Positions 35,101-48,100 of a stretch of DNA of 64,000 nt are shown one piece after another. The notes beneath the pieces are model-generated. The model was not told where the DNA came from and searched no databases. It saw nothing but the letters and a program-made list of their open reading frames with translations. This stretch comes from Gymnopus androsaceus JB14 (Eukaryota > Basidiomycota > Agaricomycetes > Agaricales > Omphalotaceae): NCBI GenBank assembly GCA_009733575.1, contig ML769388.1, positions 310,001-374,000 of the forward strand. Direction: 5' to 3'. A program made the position numbers and the translations under genes. Position 1 is the stretch's first letter; each line of letters starts with the position of its first letter.

Positions 35101-38100
35101 GTTTGACCCCTTCAGCTTCTACAGTTGTGTCTCCATTAAGAGATGATGGTGCAAGTTACTTTTCGGATATCACTTGCAGCACAGGCTTCTCTACTCCCCA
35201 CCCCCCCAACAGCGCTTCTACTATCACAAGTCCCAATTCGGAGCAGATGCAGGAGCCGACAAAAACTGAAGAGGACATCGCTGCTGAAAGTCGCTATGGC
35301 CTGGTAAAATGGAAGCACGAGGAATTCCGTCGTATATGGGAATGGTATCTCCGGAAGAATTCGGATGATTTCATTGTGGAAAAGTATCAGTGCATCACCA
35401 TCTTGCAATACACCATTCCTATCGCTGAATTCGGGCTGCAGCAGGCATGCTTCGCTCCTCGGCCGCATTACATCACGTTCTACGGGGAGAACGACTGTAC
35501 ACTCGGACAGTACATCGAGAAATCAGTCACGGATACACTCGTTCAGTTCTTGGATCCCAAATCCATTTGTACCGGCAAAGGCTGCGATCAATCTCTAGCC
35601 CGTCACTGTCAGGTTTACGTTCACAACCAAACTCGACTTTTTGTCGCGGTGGAACAGTGGGACGGTCAGATCATTGGTCGTTCGCTGTATCAACCATCTC
35701 CGGACTTGATCACCACCTGGAGCGCATGTCGTGTGTGCGGTTCTGCAACTCCTTTTATTCCCGTTTCCGAGGAAATGCAGCGTTATTCTTTCGCAAAGTT
35801 CCTAGAACTTTATTTCTATCCTTCGGATGTTAAGCTCGTGCAAGGTGCAGGTTGTCAACATAATATTTACCAGCACCATATTCGATATTTTGCATCGAAG
35901 GGGATGACTGTGCGCTTCCAGGCTGATCCCGTGGTTTTGCACGAAGTCGTTTATCCTCCATTCCGCTATTCGTGTCCGACCCGAAACACAGCTGGAATTG
36001 AAGAACAACGACTATGAGAAGTTGCACAACCGCAATTTGCAGTGGTATAGTGGCCTCGTTGATGATCTCAAGCTAATCAGCATCGACGCTGCTACTGGGG
36101 ACGAAGAGAGCGACGCCGCTTTGCTTGCTGACATTAACCAACTGATCAGACGAGCTGAAGCTGAGCGAAACGATGTTGCTGGATTAATCAACACTATCTA
36201 CAAGGATACTGCGCCAACTGATACTCTCGCTTTGAACCAAGTTCGGTCATATCAACAAGATAAAATCGTAGCTTGGCAGCAGGACTTTGATCGACTTCCT
36301 AAGCCCAAGCCTTCAGCAACGGTGGACAGGAACAGCAAACGCATGTCGACCTTTGGATCTGTTCGAGCAATGTGGCCTCGAAGATACGAGCTTTCAGGAG
36401 CTTTCGATAACCCCCATCTACCGTCTTCTAGCGTTTCAGAGGCTGAAGAGGGTCCTTTGAACATGCGACGGGCCACCATTGACTCATTTACGTCCACCTC
36501 GGATGCTTCGGAGCCAGAGCCGGAGCCAGTCCCTTCCCCCATCCCGGAGGCATTGACTCCTGCCAACGAATCGGACGTGCCTGAAATGAAACAGGAAGAA
36601 AGCAAAAATTGCGGGTTTGAACAGGAAGCAACCAAGTCTGATCCAGATTCAGATGATACGATTGAAGCTGTCCGAGATCAGATCCCTTCCCCAGAAGTCC
36701 TATGGTCACCTCTACCAGTACGTTCATTCTAAACTGTTTTTTTTCCAGTTAGAATGACCATCTTCGTTCAGGATGGTCAGTTTGGGCAACAAAGAGTGTC
36801 CAGGTTACCACGACGCTCAGCCCATCAGCCCAGTGTAGCCGATCTGGTGAAGAAATACCAAGATTTTTTACCCCCACAAGGCGTGCACGATTTGACAAAA
36901 ACCGCTTTTGCTCCTCGTATCGTTGTCTCTGAAAGTGACCAAGAGTACAACAGTCCCCTGCAGAGTCGCACCACTACCAGAAGCAGAAGCAAGCACCGCA
37001 TACCCAGGAATGGGTCTATTTCTGATTTTGAGCAAGGATATGCCGCTAACATTGCTCCTCGCTATCTAACTCGTTCTCGAAGATCATTGGGACAGGCTGC
37101 CCACGGGAGTCGTATCCCAGCACCCGCGGGTGTTCCGGAGTCTCACGAATCCTCACGGAGGCCATCTCCCGAAAAACACACGGTTCGAAAGGGAAGAGAG
37201 GTTAAATTTGGCCGGCACTCGCCTCCTCCCAGCAAACTTGCTTCAAGTACCCCTTCTAATTCAAAGGGGCCCAAAGCCCGTATACCATCTCGTACTAGAG
37301 ATAAAACTCCTGCTAGACAGTCTTCAGCGGCCGGTGGGAAATCGACGTTTAGTAGGCGACCAGTAGGGACACCCGGTGGCAAGGTCTCGAATATAGCCAA
37401 GCACTTTGAACGACTAGGTCGTGATGCTGAACGCTCCAAGAGCCGGTACAACGTCATACGTGGCAGGCGTGCTCGCCCCGTCGCCTCGGCTCGGGCCAAA
37501 GTGGAGGTTTTGGAAAGCGTTCAGGACGCCATTAAAGACGACGACGATGAAAGTTCAAGCTCTGAATCATCAAGTGAGGCGGATGACGAAGGGGGTGAAG
37601 ACGAAGGCAAAACAGTGGCGGAACTCGTTCAGCAAACTGAATCACCAGTGTCAGATGATGCGACTCAAGAAGCTACGGTTCCAACCGCTCCTCCAGATAA
37701 CGCCTTCTCAGAATCGTCTGAGGGTGGGTCACTTGCGCCTCCGGATACAACCGATCCTTCTTCTACTGCTCCGTCTACCATTCCCTTGCCTCCATCTCCA
37801 TTTTTGAGAACAGATCATAGTGTCTCCGTAACTCCTCCTCATTCAGACATTGAAGTGCCCGTGGCCGGAACCGAACGAAATTCCATTTTGAAAGCTCTTT
37901 CCGGATTTTGGCTACAACCACCTCCCATGACACGTAGCTCTTTAGATAGCGACGACTTGATGGTTGATCCCGAGCATATCTTCCGAGATTCTTCAATGGT
38001 GGTACGAACGGATGAGCCAACTTCCATCATAGCTCTTGCCTTGAAGTATGTGTTTATTTCAGATGTGTTTCCTTAACCTAACCTTCCTTCAATAGCTCAC

Positions 38101-39635
38101 CGCAATACCGAGAAATGCTTGCCAGATCTCGAGCTGAGAAACGTACTGCTCGTGAACCTCGAGTCACAGAATCTGGAGGGGAGGCTTTTATGCCTGATGA
38201 TCGCTCCGTTGCGGAATCGACATCAACTTGGGGTGTGGTCAATATGGATAATACCGAATCTGCAGATCCCACCGAGGATTTGAAAGTGCCGTCCTCCAAA
38301 CTTCCCTGGGCTATCAGTGAGTAGTAGTCTTTTTTGATGTCGAAGAAGGAGCTAATCCAAGCAAATTAGCGTTCGAAAGTGGCGGCTTGACTATTAGCTG
38401 TACTGTGTTATACCCTGAACAGTTCGATGCCTTGAGACGAACCTATGGATGCGAGAAAAGTATGGTCGAATCTCTAGCTAGGTGCATCAAGTGGAACGCA
38501 AGCGGTGGGAAGTCCGGATCAGCTTTCTTGAAGACCAAAGGTGCGTTAGTCCAGTATGTCAGAATACATGATATTCATGCAATGTTTAGATGATCGCTTC
38601 ATTGCGAAGGAGTTATCCAGACCTGAGCTGCAAACTATGGAAACATTCGCCCCTGCCTATTTCGACTACATGTCTTCTGCTGTCTCTGCAAATGTCAGTA
38701 TTTGTTATGCAAATGCGTATGTTATTTTGACTTTTTTCATTAGCGGCCTACGCTCCTAGCCAAAGTTTTCGGCTGCTATAAACTGACTTTTAAGAAAACG
38801 GGCAGTAGCGACAAGGGCCAGGGGAGGTCCAAATCGACGCAGATGAATCTGCTGGTCATGGAGAATCTCTTTTATGATCGTCGGTTCTCAAAGGTGATTT
38901 CATTCTGATGCGTTGTCCATGGTGCTCATGTTTACATAGATCTATGACTTGAAAGGCTCCACTCGTAACCGTCACGTCCAGTCTACAGGAAGAGAAAATG
39001 AAGTATTGCTAGATGAAAATCTAGTCCAGAGTGAGTGGCCTAAATTTCGAGCTTTTTTATGTTCCTCATCCGTAAGTCTCATGATCAGCCGCTCATGTCG
39101 CTCCATTCTATCTTCGAGAACACGCGAAACGTATCCTACGTGGAGCTCTATACAACGACAGCAAATTTTTGGCGGACATTAATGTCATGGACTATTCCCT
39201 CGTTTGTGGGGTAAGTTTACGAGCTATCGCCGTAAATTGGTCTGACGGTTTGTGAAGGTCGACAACCGAAATAATGAGCTTGTAGTCGGAATTGTTGGTA
39301 CGTTATGTTCCTTTGCATCGACTTCCTCAAGCTAATCGTTTCGCGTCTGTAGATTACATTCGAACATATACCTGGGACAAGAAACTGGAGAGTTGGGTTA
39401 AGGAAACTGCGTTCTTAGGAGGAGGCAGAGGCGAACCGACTATTATCACACCTAAGCAATATCGGCAACGGTTCACCAGCGCAATGGAACGATATTTCCC
39501 TTTGGTACATCGCTGCTTAATCTCTCAACGGAACTATACTGACTGCCTCATTTCCAGCTTCCTGATCGCTGGATGAAGCAAAAAGACGCCCCCGAAGATG
39601 ATTCGAATCTGACAGAGTTATGGCCAGACTGGTAG
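32151..39635 (+). CDS. FAB1: 1-phosphatidylinositol-3-phosphate 5-kinase (FAB1/PIKfyve)
   Basis: It makes PI(3,5)P2 from PI3P on vacuole/endosome membranes. Fourteen exons, the main ones 32151-32742, 32801-32905, 32958-33675, 33729-36717 and 36772-38045, then nine short exons to 39635, give ~2268 residues, the usual FAB1 size. In order: a disordered N-terminus; a FYVE zinc finger at ~198-270 ([27 protein letters not shown]); a CCT/chaperonin-like domain ([33 protein letters not shown]); a Cys-rich middle; and a C-terminal PIP kinase ([36 protein letters not shown], activation segment [18 protein letters not shown]). Exon 4 has two opposite 1-base breaks: near 33806 one C is missing (EQI|NVKEWEE), and near 35968 one T is extra (PPFRY|RVRPETQ). 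Together they leave the exon length in phase. Confidence 0.96.
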
Positions 39636-40089
39636 ACGTGCTTTTGACATAATTTCTCGGAACATTATTGTACTTGTATTTTGCTCATTTTTTGCATTGG
39701 CTTGATCCCCATTTACCATAGTTAATAAATACCCTTCATGTATTGTACAGTTTCTACGATCTCGAATCAGTTTTAATGTACATCCTGGATTTACATCTGC
39801 TCGCTTGTCCTTGTGAATGTTTTTTCAGTTAGCCAAGGCCCAAGCGTCCCGGATCCATGCTCTTCCTTAGTTCTTTTAACCAGATACCTTGTAAAGCATC
39901 TGGGGATGTCGCATACTTTTAACTTAAAGTTTTAGTAAGTACTGTAAGCATTTCGACTTATTCGACTTGAAAAATGCCCGACTGAAAATTGACGCCCACT
40001 GGTATCTTACACGTGCGCGTCTTCCTCTGACTTCACCACCACGTCAATTAACTAGCCTCTCATTGAGTTGGGAGCGCGTCTTCCAAGAA
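39636..40089. other. Intergenic between FAB1 and the NVJ2-like gene
   Basis: This holds the FAB1 3' end and the promoter of the next gene, with a CACGTG box at 40010-40015. The frame of the next gene stays open upstream to 39967 but has no ATG there. Confidence 0.6.
40010..40015. promoter_or_regulatory. CACGTG E-box upstream of the NVJ2-like gene
   Basis: A perfect CACGTG starts 80 bp before the ATG at 40090, at almost the same distance as the box in the FAB1 promoter. Confidence 0.35.
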
Positions 40090-43000
40090 ATGGGCTTCAG
40101 AACCATTCTATATGCCTATATTATAGGCGGCTTTACTTTGGTTCCTCTCCTTCTTTGCGCTCTTGTTGCCTACGCCATATACACATCAGAACCGGTCTCT
40201 GAAGGTGCAAAGGAGACAGCCACCACGACAACAAAAGAAGAGGATTCGGAAAAGGAATTACTGGATGTACAGGATATGCCCAGGACGAGGAAAGGCTGGC
40301 TGACGGTCAGAAGAACGTTCGAGGAATCGAGCTTTGACGGCGGCTACGTTACCCTCGTACGCTCGTTCCTTGATGCACGCTCGAAAGATCCGAAACGCTC
40401 TCGCCCACGAGATATGTGGTATGTCGTGCTAAAGGGAAAAATCCTCTATCTTTACGAGGACGAAGCCATGACCGAGTGCGAAGCCGCGATTCAGCTCGGA
40501 AGCCATGATGTAGTCATTTTTCCAGAGGGCTTATTGGATGGCGAACTGTTTACAAAGAGGAATGCGATATGTCTGAAGCCGAAGCAGAACGTCAAGGTGA
40601 TGCCTAGTTTGACGAGAGAGATGAAGTTGGATGATGGAGAGGAAGGAGGCAAGCCAGCAGAGTCTACTCAGACTCAAGCAGCAGCCAAGCAGGAAGCTCT
40701 GAACAACGAGATACCTTGGTTTATCTTTGTTCGCTCAACTGCGGAGATGGAGGACTGGTATTTTGCCCTAATCCACGCCTCTCAGCATCCAGCTCAGACA
40801 CCCACTCTCGACACTCTTCAGGACGTCTTCTCACCCTCAGATATGAACATCCTTGTCTCCACATTGGATGAGCAGCCAGATATCATTCCTATGCGGTGGT
40901 TTAATGCCATCTTTGGACGGATATTCTATGCTTTTTACAAAACTCAGCATCTCGAATCGTTCATTATTGGCCGTCTCATGAAGAAGCTCTCCAAAGTGAA
41001 ACGCCCCACATTCCTTAACGACATCGTCGTCACCGAGGTTTCAGTTGGCAATCGTACTCCTGTATTCAGCAAACCCATGCTCAAAGAGCTTACAAAGGAA
41101 GGCGACGCTTCCATGGAGGTGCACATCATGTTCAAAGGCGAAGTACGCATTACCGTACAGGCCACCGCCACCATCAATCTCGGAGCTCGGTTCAAACCGT
41201 ACACTGTGAAGCTTGTGCTTGCCGCAGTGCTGAGAGAACTCGAGGGCAATCTCCTTGTAAAGGTTAAGCGTCCGCCGAGTAATCGAATATGGTATGCGTT
41301 CACTCAGATGCCCAGGATGGTGCTCAACGTCGAGCCAGTCGTCAGTGATCGACAAATCACCTGGAGCATGATCCTATCCACCATTGAATCCTCATTGAAG
41401 ACGATTGTCAGTGCTTTGTTTCTCTCTTGACCATAATATACTAATCATTGATGAAATGTAGATCCAAGAGTCGATTGTGATGCCCAACATGGATGACATT
41501 GCTTTCTTTGAAACCGTTCACAGAGGGGGTAACAGAGGGGGTATATGGGCAGCTGCCGCACGAAAACATGGCGAGTACGGTATTCAGACTGAAGATCAGT
41601 CAAGCATGCCACCTACGCTCGAAGAGCCTCTCTTATCTGACACTCAAAATGATTCCATAAACCCTGCGACAGTACCCCTCCAGAAATCCCTATCCCTGCA
41701 AGAAGCTTCTTCATCTGCTCCAGACCCTTCGCTGACTCCGGCATCGTCATCTACTTTACCTGATTCCTCTTCTGCCTCAAATAGACGCAAAACTTGGTTT
41801 AACAGTGCACGTGGCACAGATACCAATACGTCGTCAGATCAGTACTCGGATAACGACGTAGAGGCTGAGTCTCGGGGGCGAACATGGGATGCCCCAAAGG
41901 CCATCAGCGTCAGATCGCAGTCAACACCAAAGGCTGAAGCCTCGAACGATGACGATGATAATGCTACAATGCCAACATCTCTCGATACACCACCAGTCAA
42001 GCAACGCTCGACTTCGCAGAGCTCGATACGGGAGAGCGACACATCGTCTCGATCCTCAGTCTCGGATAGTGCTCGTGCCCGTAATAACAGTGACGGATCG
42101 TCTCTCGCGGCTCCTGCATCTACGAGTGGTACACCTCCCAGCCCTACCAACTTCCTTACGACTCTCAAAAGTCGCGCGGGAGACAAACAAGCGTTGAGTA
42201 ACTCTGCGAAAGAGGCAATGCGGAAGTGGGGCGTAAAATGGGGTGGATTGAACAAGGATTCATCTGGGGCTAATTCCAGTTCTTCCCAGGCGCAGAATGA
42301 AGACATGCCCGACCATGACCTGGTGGGAGAGGGTTCGGGACTTCACTCACGCTCGCGGACAATGAGCCACATGGATGGTTCTTCTTCCAGCTCTCAGCGA
42401 GCGCGCGCGAGCTACGCGGAGGTTCGGGCTAAAGTGGCAGAGCGAAGGGAGCGGTCGGACCATCGTCAGGAGCCACAGGACACACGAAGTGACATGACAT
42501 CTTCGTCCACGCCGATTGCCATTCCGAATAATAGTAGTAAATCTCAGAATGGTGAATTTCCGTCTCCACCTGTCAATGGCTCAGCTTCCTCCTCCAGCGG
42601 CTCAGCACCTGTGATTTCATCGTCATATTCCATGAATGGAAAGGATTTGGATCCACAGATCCATTCAGTTTCTGCATCCGCGTCGAGCTCTTCTTCTGCA
42701 TCTTCATCAACCAAATCTTCTACTGCTGCCGATGGAACGAAGTTCACTGCGCGTTCACATACCACTCCAGCTTTACCACTCGATGAAACAGCACCAGTGC
42801 ACTCGCCCATTCACGTGCAGCCGCAGTCCAAGACCATGTCGATACCAGGCATCCATGCAAGCCATCGTGGAGAGGTCATGTCTATGGGCTATGTTGCACC
42901 ATCTCCTCAAGGGGACAAGGAAAAGGGGAACCCACGAAGCAGAACATCTTCGCAGGGATCTACTTCATTAGGATTAGGTTCATTGGGCGCGAGTTCATTA

Positions 43001-43702
43001 TCGAAGAATCCTAAGATCCAGAGCATGTATCGGCTGTGGAAGCAGGCCTCGTCCAATTCGAATTCGGAAGGTCAAGATAGCGTATCTCAATCCGACAATG
43101 ACGGGTTAGTTGAAGGAAGTTCTCGAGATTTAAGTACTTCCTCGACCTCAGTGTCGTCTGGTCAACAAGACGCGAATCCCGCACAATCGGCCCCGGTGTT
43201 GCCAGCTTCAATGTCATCAATAAAACGTGCACCTCCGCCCCCACTACCTCCCCGGCCCTCCCCTGTAACTATTTCGCCTTCCCGCCCGCCCCCACTACCA
43301 TCTCGGACACCTTCCAGCGTTAGCCGGGCCAGCGCTTCTCACCAGCCCCCAGCTCCGTCAGTCTCGACTGTGTTTTCGTCTCAGCAGCCAACTATCTCTT
43401 CTGCTCAGGACGTGCTGAAAGAAATTGCTACCAAAGATGATCACACTCGAAAACGGGCTTCTTTATCCCTGTCAGCAGGAAGCAGTGTATCCGGATCACC
43501 GCCCTCTCCGACTATAGGACGACATGTAAGCGCAGCCAGTGCGAGATCGCTTTCTCCAGCGCCGGCGCCTTCTTTCACTTTAGATGATCCAGCGGCAGCT
43601 CGCACAGAGGATAATGAACACTCTATGGCTAGTTCAATGTCGCAGATTGACGCCGCTCGTGCTTGGGGTCTAGACGATGAGGATTTTACATCTGAAGAGT
43701 AA
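40090..43702 (+). CDS. NVJ2: SMP-LTD/PH domain lipid-transfer protein, NVJ2/TEX2-like
   Basis: Two exons (40090-41406, 41462-43702) encode 1185 residues. Proteins of this type sit in the ER membrane and move lipids at contact sites; yeast Nvj2 works at the nucleus-vacuole junction and ER-Golgi contacts. The N-terminal anchor is [20 protein letters not shown] (~residues 12-31). A split PH-like domain follows at ~65-235 ([17 protein letters not shown], then [18 protein letters not shown]). The SMP domain runs at ~265-455 ([58 protein letters not shown], ending [13 protein letters not shown]). The last ~730 residues are disordered and Ser-rich with poly-Pro patches ([11 protein letters not shown]) that could bind SH3/WW domains. 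The start at 40090 places the membrane anchor correctly and leaves a normal promoter. Confidence 0.9.
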
Positions 43703-44551
43703 TGTTCATGATGTCATGAAGGCTAGTTACCTTTTTTTGCATATTGTATGTTCAAGTTGTATTTCACGCATATCATAATCTTTGGACAGAGGATTTTAGT
43801 TTGTTTTGAGCACATATTACCTACAGCAATTGTATCATGGTTCGCATCGCAATTATGATTTTCTCTCTATAAGTACCAGTGCCTGAAAGTGTTTGTTTGC
43901 AGATCGAGAATATGGTAGTGATTTTTACTCTTTCTAACTGGTTCGTGCATAAACAACCTGAGAGACTTATTGCAAGGTCAATATGACTCGACATGTAAGG
44001 CGTACATTTGTGACATGAAGAGATACAATATGCGGTCTTAACGACGAGGTACTTGTACAGGTGTAGCAGTGCGGCTCGCAGTGTGAATTGAGCTGATAGA
44101 TGTCCGACAACGCCTAGAGCCTTTTCTTCGGGAGATCGCCCTTGAAAACATTCCCTTCTTCGTCTGTTCCTCCACGACGGGCAAAAAGGCTTGCCAGTGT
44201 CCACTCCTCCACCTCCAATCGAGCTCTGGCATGAGGTATATTGACGGTAGATTCCTTGACATGGGCGGAAAGGCGCAGTTGACTTTTGGATGAAAGGGTA
44301 CAGTAAGCTTAGAGCTAAACGCGCTGTCCTGTATTGGAACAAGAGCAGAGGTCTCGCGTGATTGGTCCTCACAAGGTGTGATGACAATTGTTGGTATAAG
44401 ATGTATGGGAGCTAGGAATCACGAACCGGCGTTTCCTTATACGGTTACAAAAACGGTTAGTGTTCTGTATATGGGAGGGAGAATCACCGATATACCCACA
44501 GGGTGGAATTGCTGTTTATGTGGCGGACGCTCGTGGTAGCGAAAGGGAGAT
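43703..44551. other. No supported gene
   Basis: Overlapping minus-strand open frames (43821-44387 and 44038-44262) lack recognisable domains. I see only the 3' flank of the NVJ2-like gene and A/T-rich DNA. Confidence 0.4.
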
Positions 44552-45079
44552 TCAGTCGGAGGCCCGAGGTTCACTTGACTGGGTGAAGAAGTACTCTAAA
44601 GTAACATTAGTTTTGCTCCGAGGATCGAATAATAGAAGCGAGCTTACTTCGCCAAAAGTCATAATCATAGTCCTCGTCCTCACTCGGAGACTCGAGTGAG
44701 AGAAGCAGCTGAGCTATTCGTTCCACGTCTTCACTCAGTAAGCTTTGTAGGCTATGGTAGACTGGAGCGATGGTTCGCCCACATTCGCCAGCGTAGCGCC
44801 ACCAGGGACCGAAAAAAATCATGGACAGGCAGAAGAAGGACATCCAAGTCGATAATCTAGCTACAATATTGAGATGAATGGTTTATAAGTGACTCTAAAG
44901 CGCGCACCACTTCCTCCGGATCCTCTGCGAGTGAAACTGAATCCTGCAGCTGATGCAGGGACCTGCCCCGCGTAACGGTGAGCCCTAAAGCGTGAGCAGT
45001 TCCCCTCGAAATCCGCGCTAGCATTCTGCCAAAAGTTGATCAATGGATAAGTACGAGGTAGCAAGTCGCAGTAAAACAA
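44552..45079 (-). CDS. Possible small spliced gene with one hydrophobic helix (doubtful)
   Basis: A chain of three exon-like pieces can be joined with normal sites: from 45079 down to about 44922; a ~50 nt intron ending ATTGTAG; a central exon (RLSTWMSFFCLSMIFFGPWW, then LLSEDVERIAQLLLSLESPS and a D/E/Y patch); and, after a GTAAGC donor at about 44650, a last exon ending TQSSEPRASD at 44552. The central exon has a plausible hydrophobic segment and helix. The first exon is unconvincing and the family is unknown. It may be a gene relic upstream of the DUF6535 gene, or chance. Confidence 0.25.
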
Positions 45080-45243
45080 CAGTAAAAGGAAGAAAAATGT
45101 TTAATCCGGTTCACAGAAAGCCTGAGCCGGATAAATAAAGTCATGTCAATTTACACAGGCTCCGAGTTACCCCGCATTGAAATGCAGATCCGGAAGCAAT
45201 TCCGAGCACACTTGATGGATGAAACCCAGCGACCAGTGGTGGA

Positions 45244-47888
45244 ATGTCTAGGATTAGCGCAAACTGGTATGGAAAAACACTCACAGAGCATATGGAAAAA
45301 CACTCACTCACAGAGCAACAGCATCTGACTGATTGGAGGAAGGAAAAAACCAAAAATCAGCTCCCACATGTCCAGCTTATGTACAATGTACAAGTAGAGT
45401 TTGATCCCGATCGCGCTCTTTCTCCTTCCATTCGGTCAAAGCTGAATCTCGGGCTTCGTGGTTTTCAGCAGCGTTGCTACGAGCAGCAGAGCACAACGCC
45501 TAGTGACATGAGCGGTAAGCTAGGAAACCTTCAATCAAATTTTAACCTTTTCCGTTGAATCTCCTCAAACTCGCAGAAACCACAGGTGCTGACCATCTGT
45601 CCCGCCGAGATGACGATCCCTCAACCAAGATTTGGGGTTTATACTTGGACCAGGCAGGGAGAGATAACGAGCGGCTTACTGAAAACTGGAAAGGTGACAT
45701 GGATGCCATCCTCATATTTGTATGCATTGCATATCCTCGCTTTCGTTGCATCTATATCGCATTGAAATCCCCTTCAACAGGCAGGTCTCTTTTCTGCGAG
45801 CGTGACTTCATTCATCATTGAAAGTTACGGGAATCTTCAGCCAGATAATACCGATACAGCAGTCATTCTTCTTGCTCAGATATACCGCCAATTATCAAAC
45901 GACACGAGTCTAGAGTCGATACCGTCCGTGACTCAAGCTCTCGACTCAAATGCCTTTGTCCCTTCCACTTCCTCCCTCGTCTGTAACGTCCTCTGGTTCC
46001 TGAGCTTGAGCTTGAGTCTCACCGCTGCGCTTTCTGCAACCTTGGTACAGCAGTGGACACGTAATTACCTACAAGCCACCGTAGGCCATGAAATCCAAAG
46101 GGCTAGAATAAACGCCTACCTCTATGAAGGTATCACAAAGTTCCACATGCAAGGCATAGTAACCGCAATTCCCCTGCTTTTACATGGCTCTTTACTCTTA
46201 TTTTTTGCTGGGCTTGTCGAGTTTTTACGACCTGTGAACCCAGGGATCAGTTATCTGATCTTTGGACTGCTTTTGCTGTCCGCTATTCTTTATCTTCTCA
46301 TTACTATTCTTCCGGCCTTCTACTTTGACTGTCCGTACAGAAGCCCTCTGACGAAGATTTGGTACAAAATTCTGCGCTCGGATGAATCTCATTCGACGGA
46401 GAAACAGCCAAAGGGGTTACTCGCCAGTCCCGTCTAATTGCTCACTGGACAAGGTGCGAGAATGGGAAGCGACTGATATATCCTATGAGCGCGACGAGCG
46501 CGATTTCAGAGCTATATGCTGGACTCTCGAATACTCACCAGACGACAATACTCTAGAGCTTTTTGCTTCCATGATTCCGGACGTGGTTGCAGGTTTTGAC
46601 TATAGCGCAAAGCTGTTGTGTCGTCGGCTGCTCGATCGCGATAATCCAACTATGCGTCTAAGCTTCCGCCTAACTCAGCTTCTTCTGAGCTGTAGTGGAG
46701 ACGAACTAGACAGGAAGATAGCTAAAAGACGCTCCGTGTCGGCGCTATCCGCAATATGGTCTCTGACAATGATGTCGCTGCCAATGACATCCACACCGAA
46801 CGACAACTGGCAGCCATTTGTGCCTCAGAGAGCTAAACTCAGTTTTGACGAACACACTTTGCGATCCATAGAAAAAATTCCGAGATACATACCGGATGCT
46901 TCTCCATATTGCAGTGAGTTTTCTTTCCGTTGCTTTATCCATTCCAGTTCACCCAGTGTATACAGTATCAACAGCGAGTGTTATTACCAGATCCTTGTTG
47001 AACTTGTTCAGTGACCATGTGGTACTCTTCCTAGAAGCGGATCTATGGAATTATATGCGCACCGGGAGTCTTCCGGAGAGATTCCAGAATGTTGTGGAAA
47101 AGTCTTCACACAATGCATTGTTACAGAGAGATCCACGGGTCATGTTGGAACGCATAGACAAAGAAGCAATGGATATTGAGCAGAGGCTCGCAGAGCACAA
47201 ACCATATAGCATGATATCTGCATCGGTGTATGTATCCCTAGACTCTCTAGACTCACTGCTCCGACATATACAGGATGCTACAGTGATCGTCTTGAGGTAC
47301 AACGACTCGGACTCCCATTATATACAGGAAATCCTAAACCGACTCCACAGTGTCCAAACGATTCTCCAGCAATCCGGTTTCCTTTTAATCCTGGACTTCA
47401 TCGGCTACACTCTGAACAGTTCGTCCTTGCCATACGAAACGTTCAACACCGCCCGACGTCTATACCTGCAACTTAACCTGGATGCTCATCCCTCATCCTT
47501 CTCTCTCTACTCCCAGAACCGTCTCATCCGTTATCTCGACGATGCTCTAGATCTAGATCACTCTCACTCAAACGGTTCTCGTCTTCCCGAAGGCGTCGTT
47601 AACATCCTACTTGGGTTATTGCGCGGTATAACCGATCCCGAATGTGTCTCCAAGGCGAAAGCTATCGTGTCGACGTATACGAAGGTGTGTACGTTGTCGT
47701 CAAACCTCGATGCGGCGCAGGAAGCGTTGGCAACGCTTGAAATGGCTTTGCCAGATCATATCCGACCCAAGGAAGCGTTGGATATTTTCAAAGAGCACGT
47801 CTATTCAAACACCAAACTCGCACGAGCGGCATCGGTCGATACGACTGTTTATATGAAAGGAGAATCACATTGGGTTAGCCCAGACTAG
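45244..47888 (+). CDS. DUF6535 multi-pass membrane protein, with one frame break
   Basis: Exons: 45244-45514 (start tentative), 45577-45719, 45781-46913 and 46948-47888. The DUF6535 core reads IWGLYLDQAGRDNERLTENW, then DMDAILIFAGLFSASVTSFI, a long loop, and three more membrane helices (VLWFLSLSLSLTAALSATL, VTAIPLLLHGSLLLFFAGLV, ISYLIFGLLLLSAILYLLIT). The family is abundant and expanded in Agaricomycetes; its function is unknown. After the fourth helix (CPYRSPLTKIWYKI) the frame must move by one base near 46366-46372 (AAAA run) to continue RRRNSQRGYSP and a ~450-residue cytosolic helical region, which then reads through to 47888. Without the shift a stop occurs at 46435. The total length (~880 residues) suits the family. 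ATGs at 45244 and 45379 are both possible starts. Confidence 0.8.
45264..45318. repeat. Short imperfect direct repeat at the 5' end of the DUF6535 gene
   Basis: The block TATGGAAAAACACTCAC followed by AGAGCA occurs twice in tandem (from about 45268 and 45290), the second copy with an extra ACTC. It lies where the start codon of the next gene must be chosen. Confidence 0.6.
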
Positions 47889-48100
47889 AATCGCGCTCTC
47901 ACAATGCGATGATTCTTTACCGCAGGGAGTAACAATCCATCATGTTCGTTGTCTAGCAAGGAGGTGTATTAGTAAATACTACATCCCAGTAAAAGATCGA
48001 TGCTGTAAGATATATCTAGTTACATGCAAAGGTCCAAGAAACAACAACAACAACACAAACGACGCACAAACAGTAAGTATTAATAAAAGCTATCATTGTA

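Noticed and set aside
33639..36017. Programmed frameshifting in FAB1
   Set aside because: No slippery site or downstream structure is evident, and the same kind of break affects many unrelated genes here; sequencing indels fit better.
43821..44387. 188-codon minus-strand frame
   Set aside because: Overlaps another open frame, no domain, sits in the 3' flank of the NVJ2-like gene.
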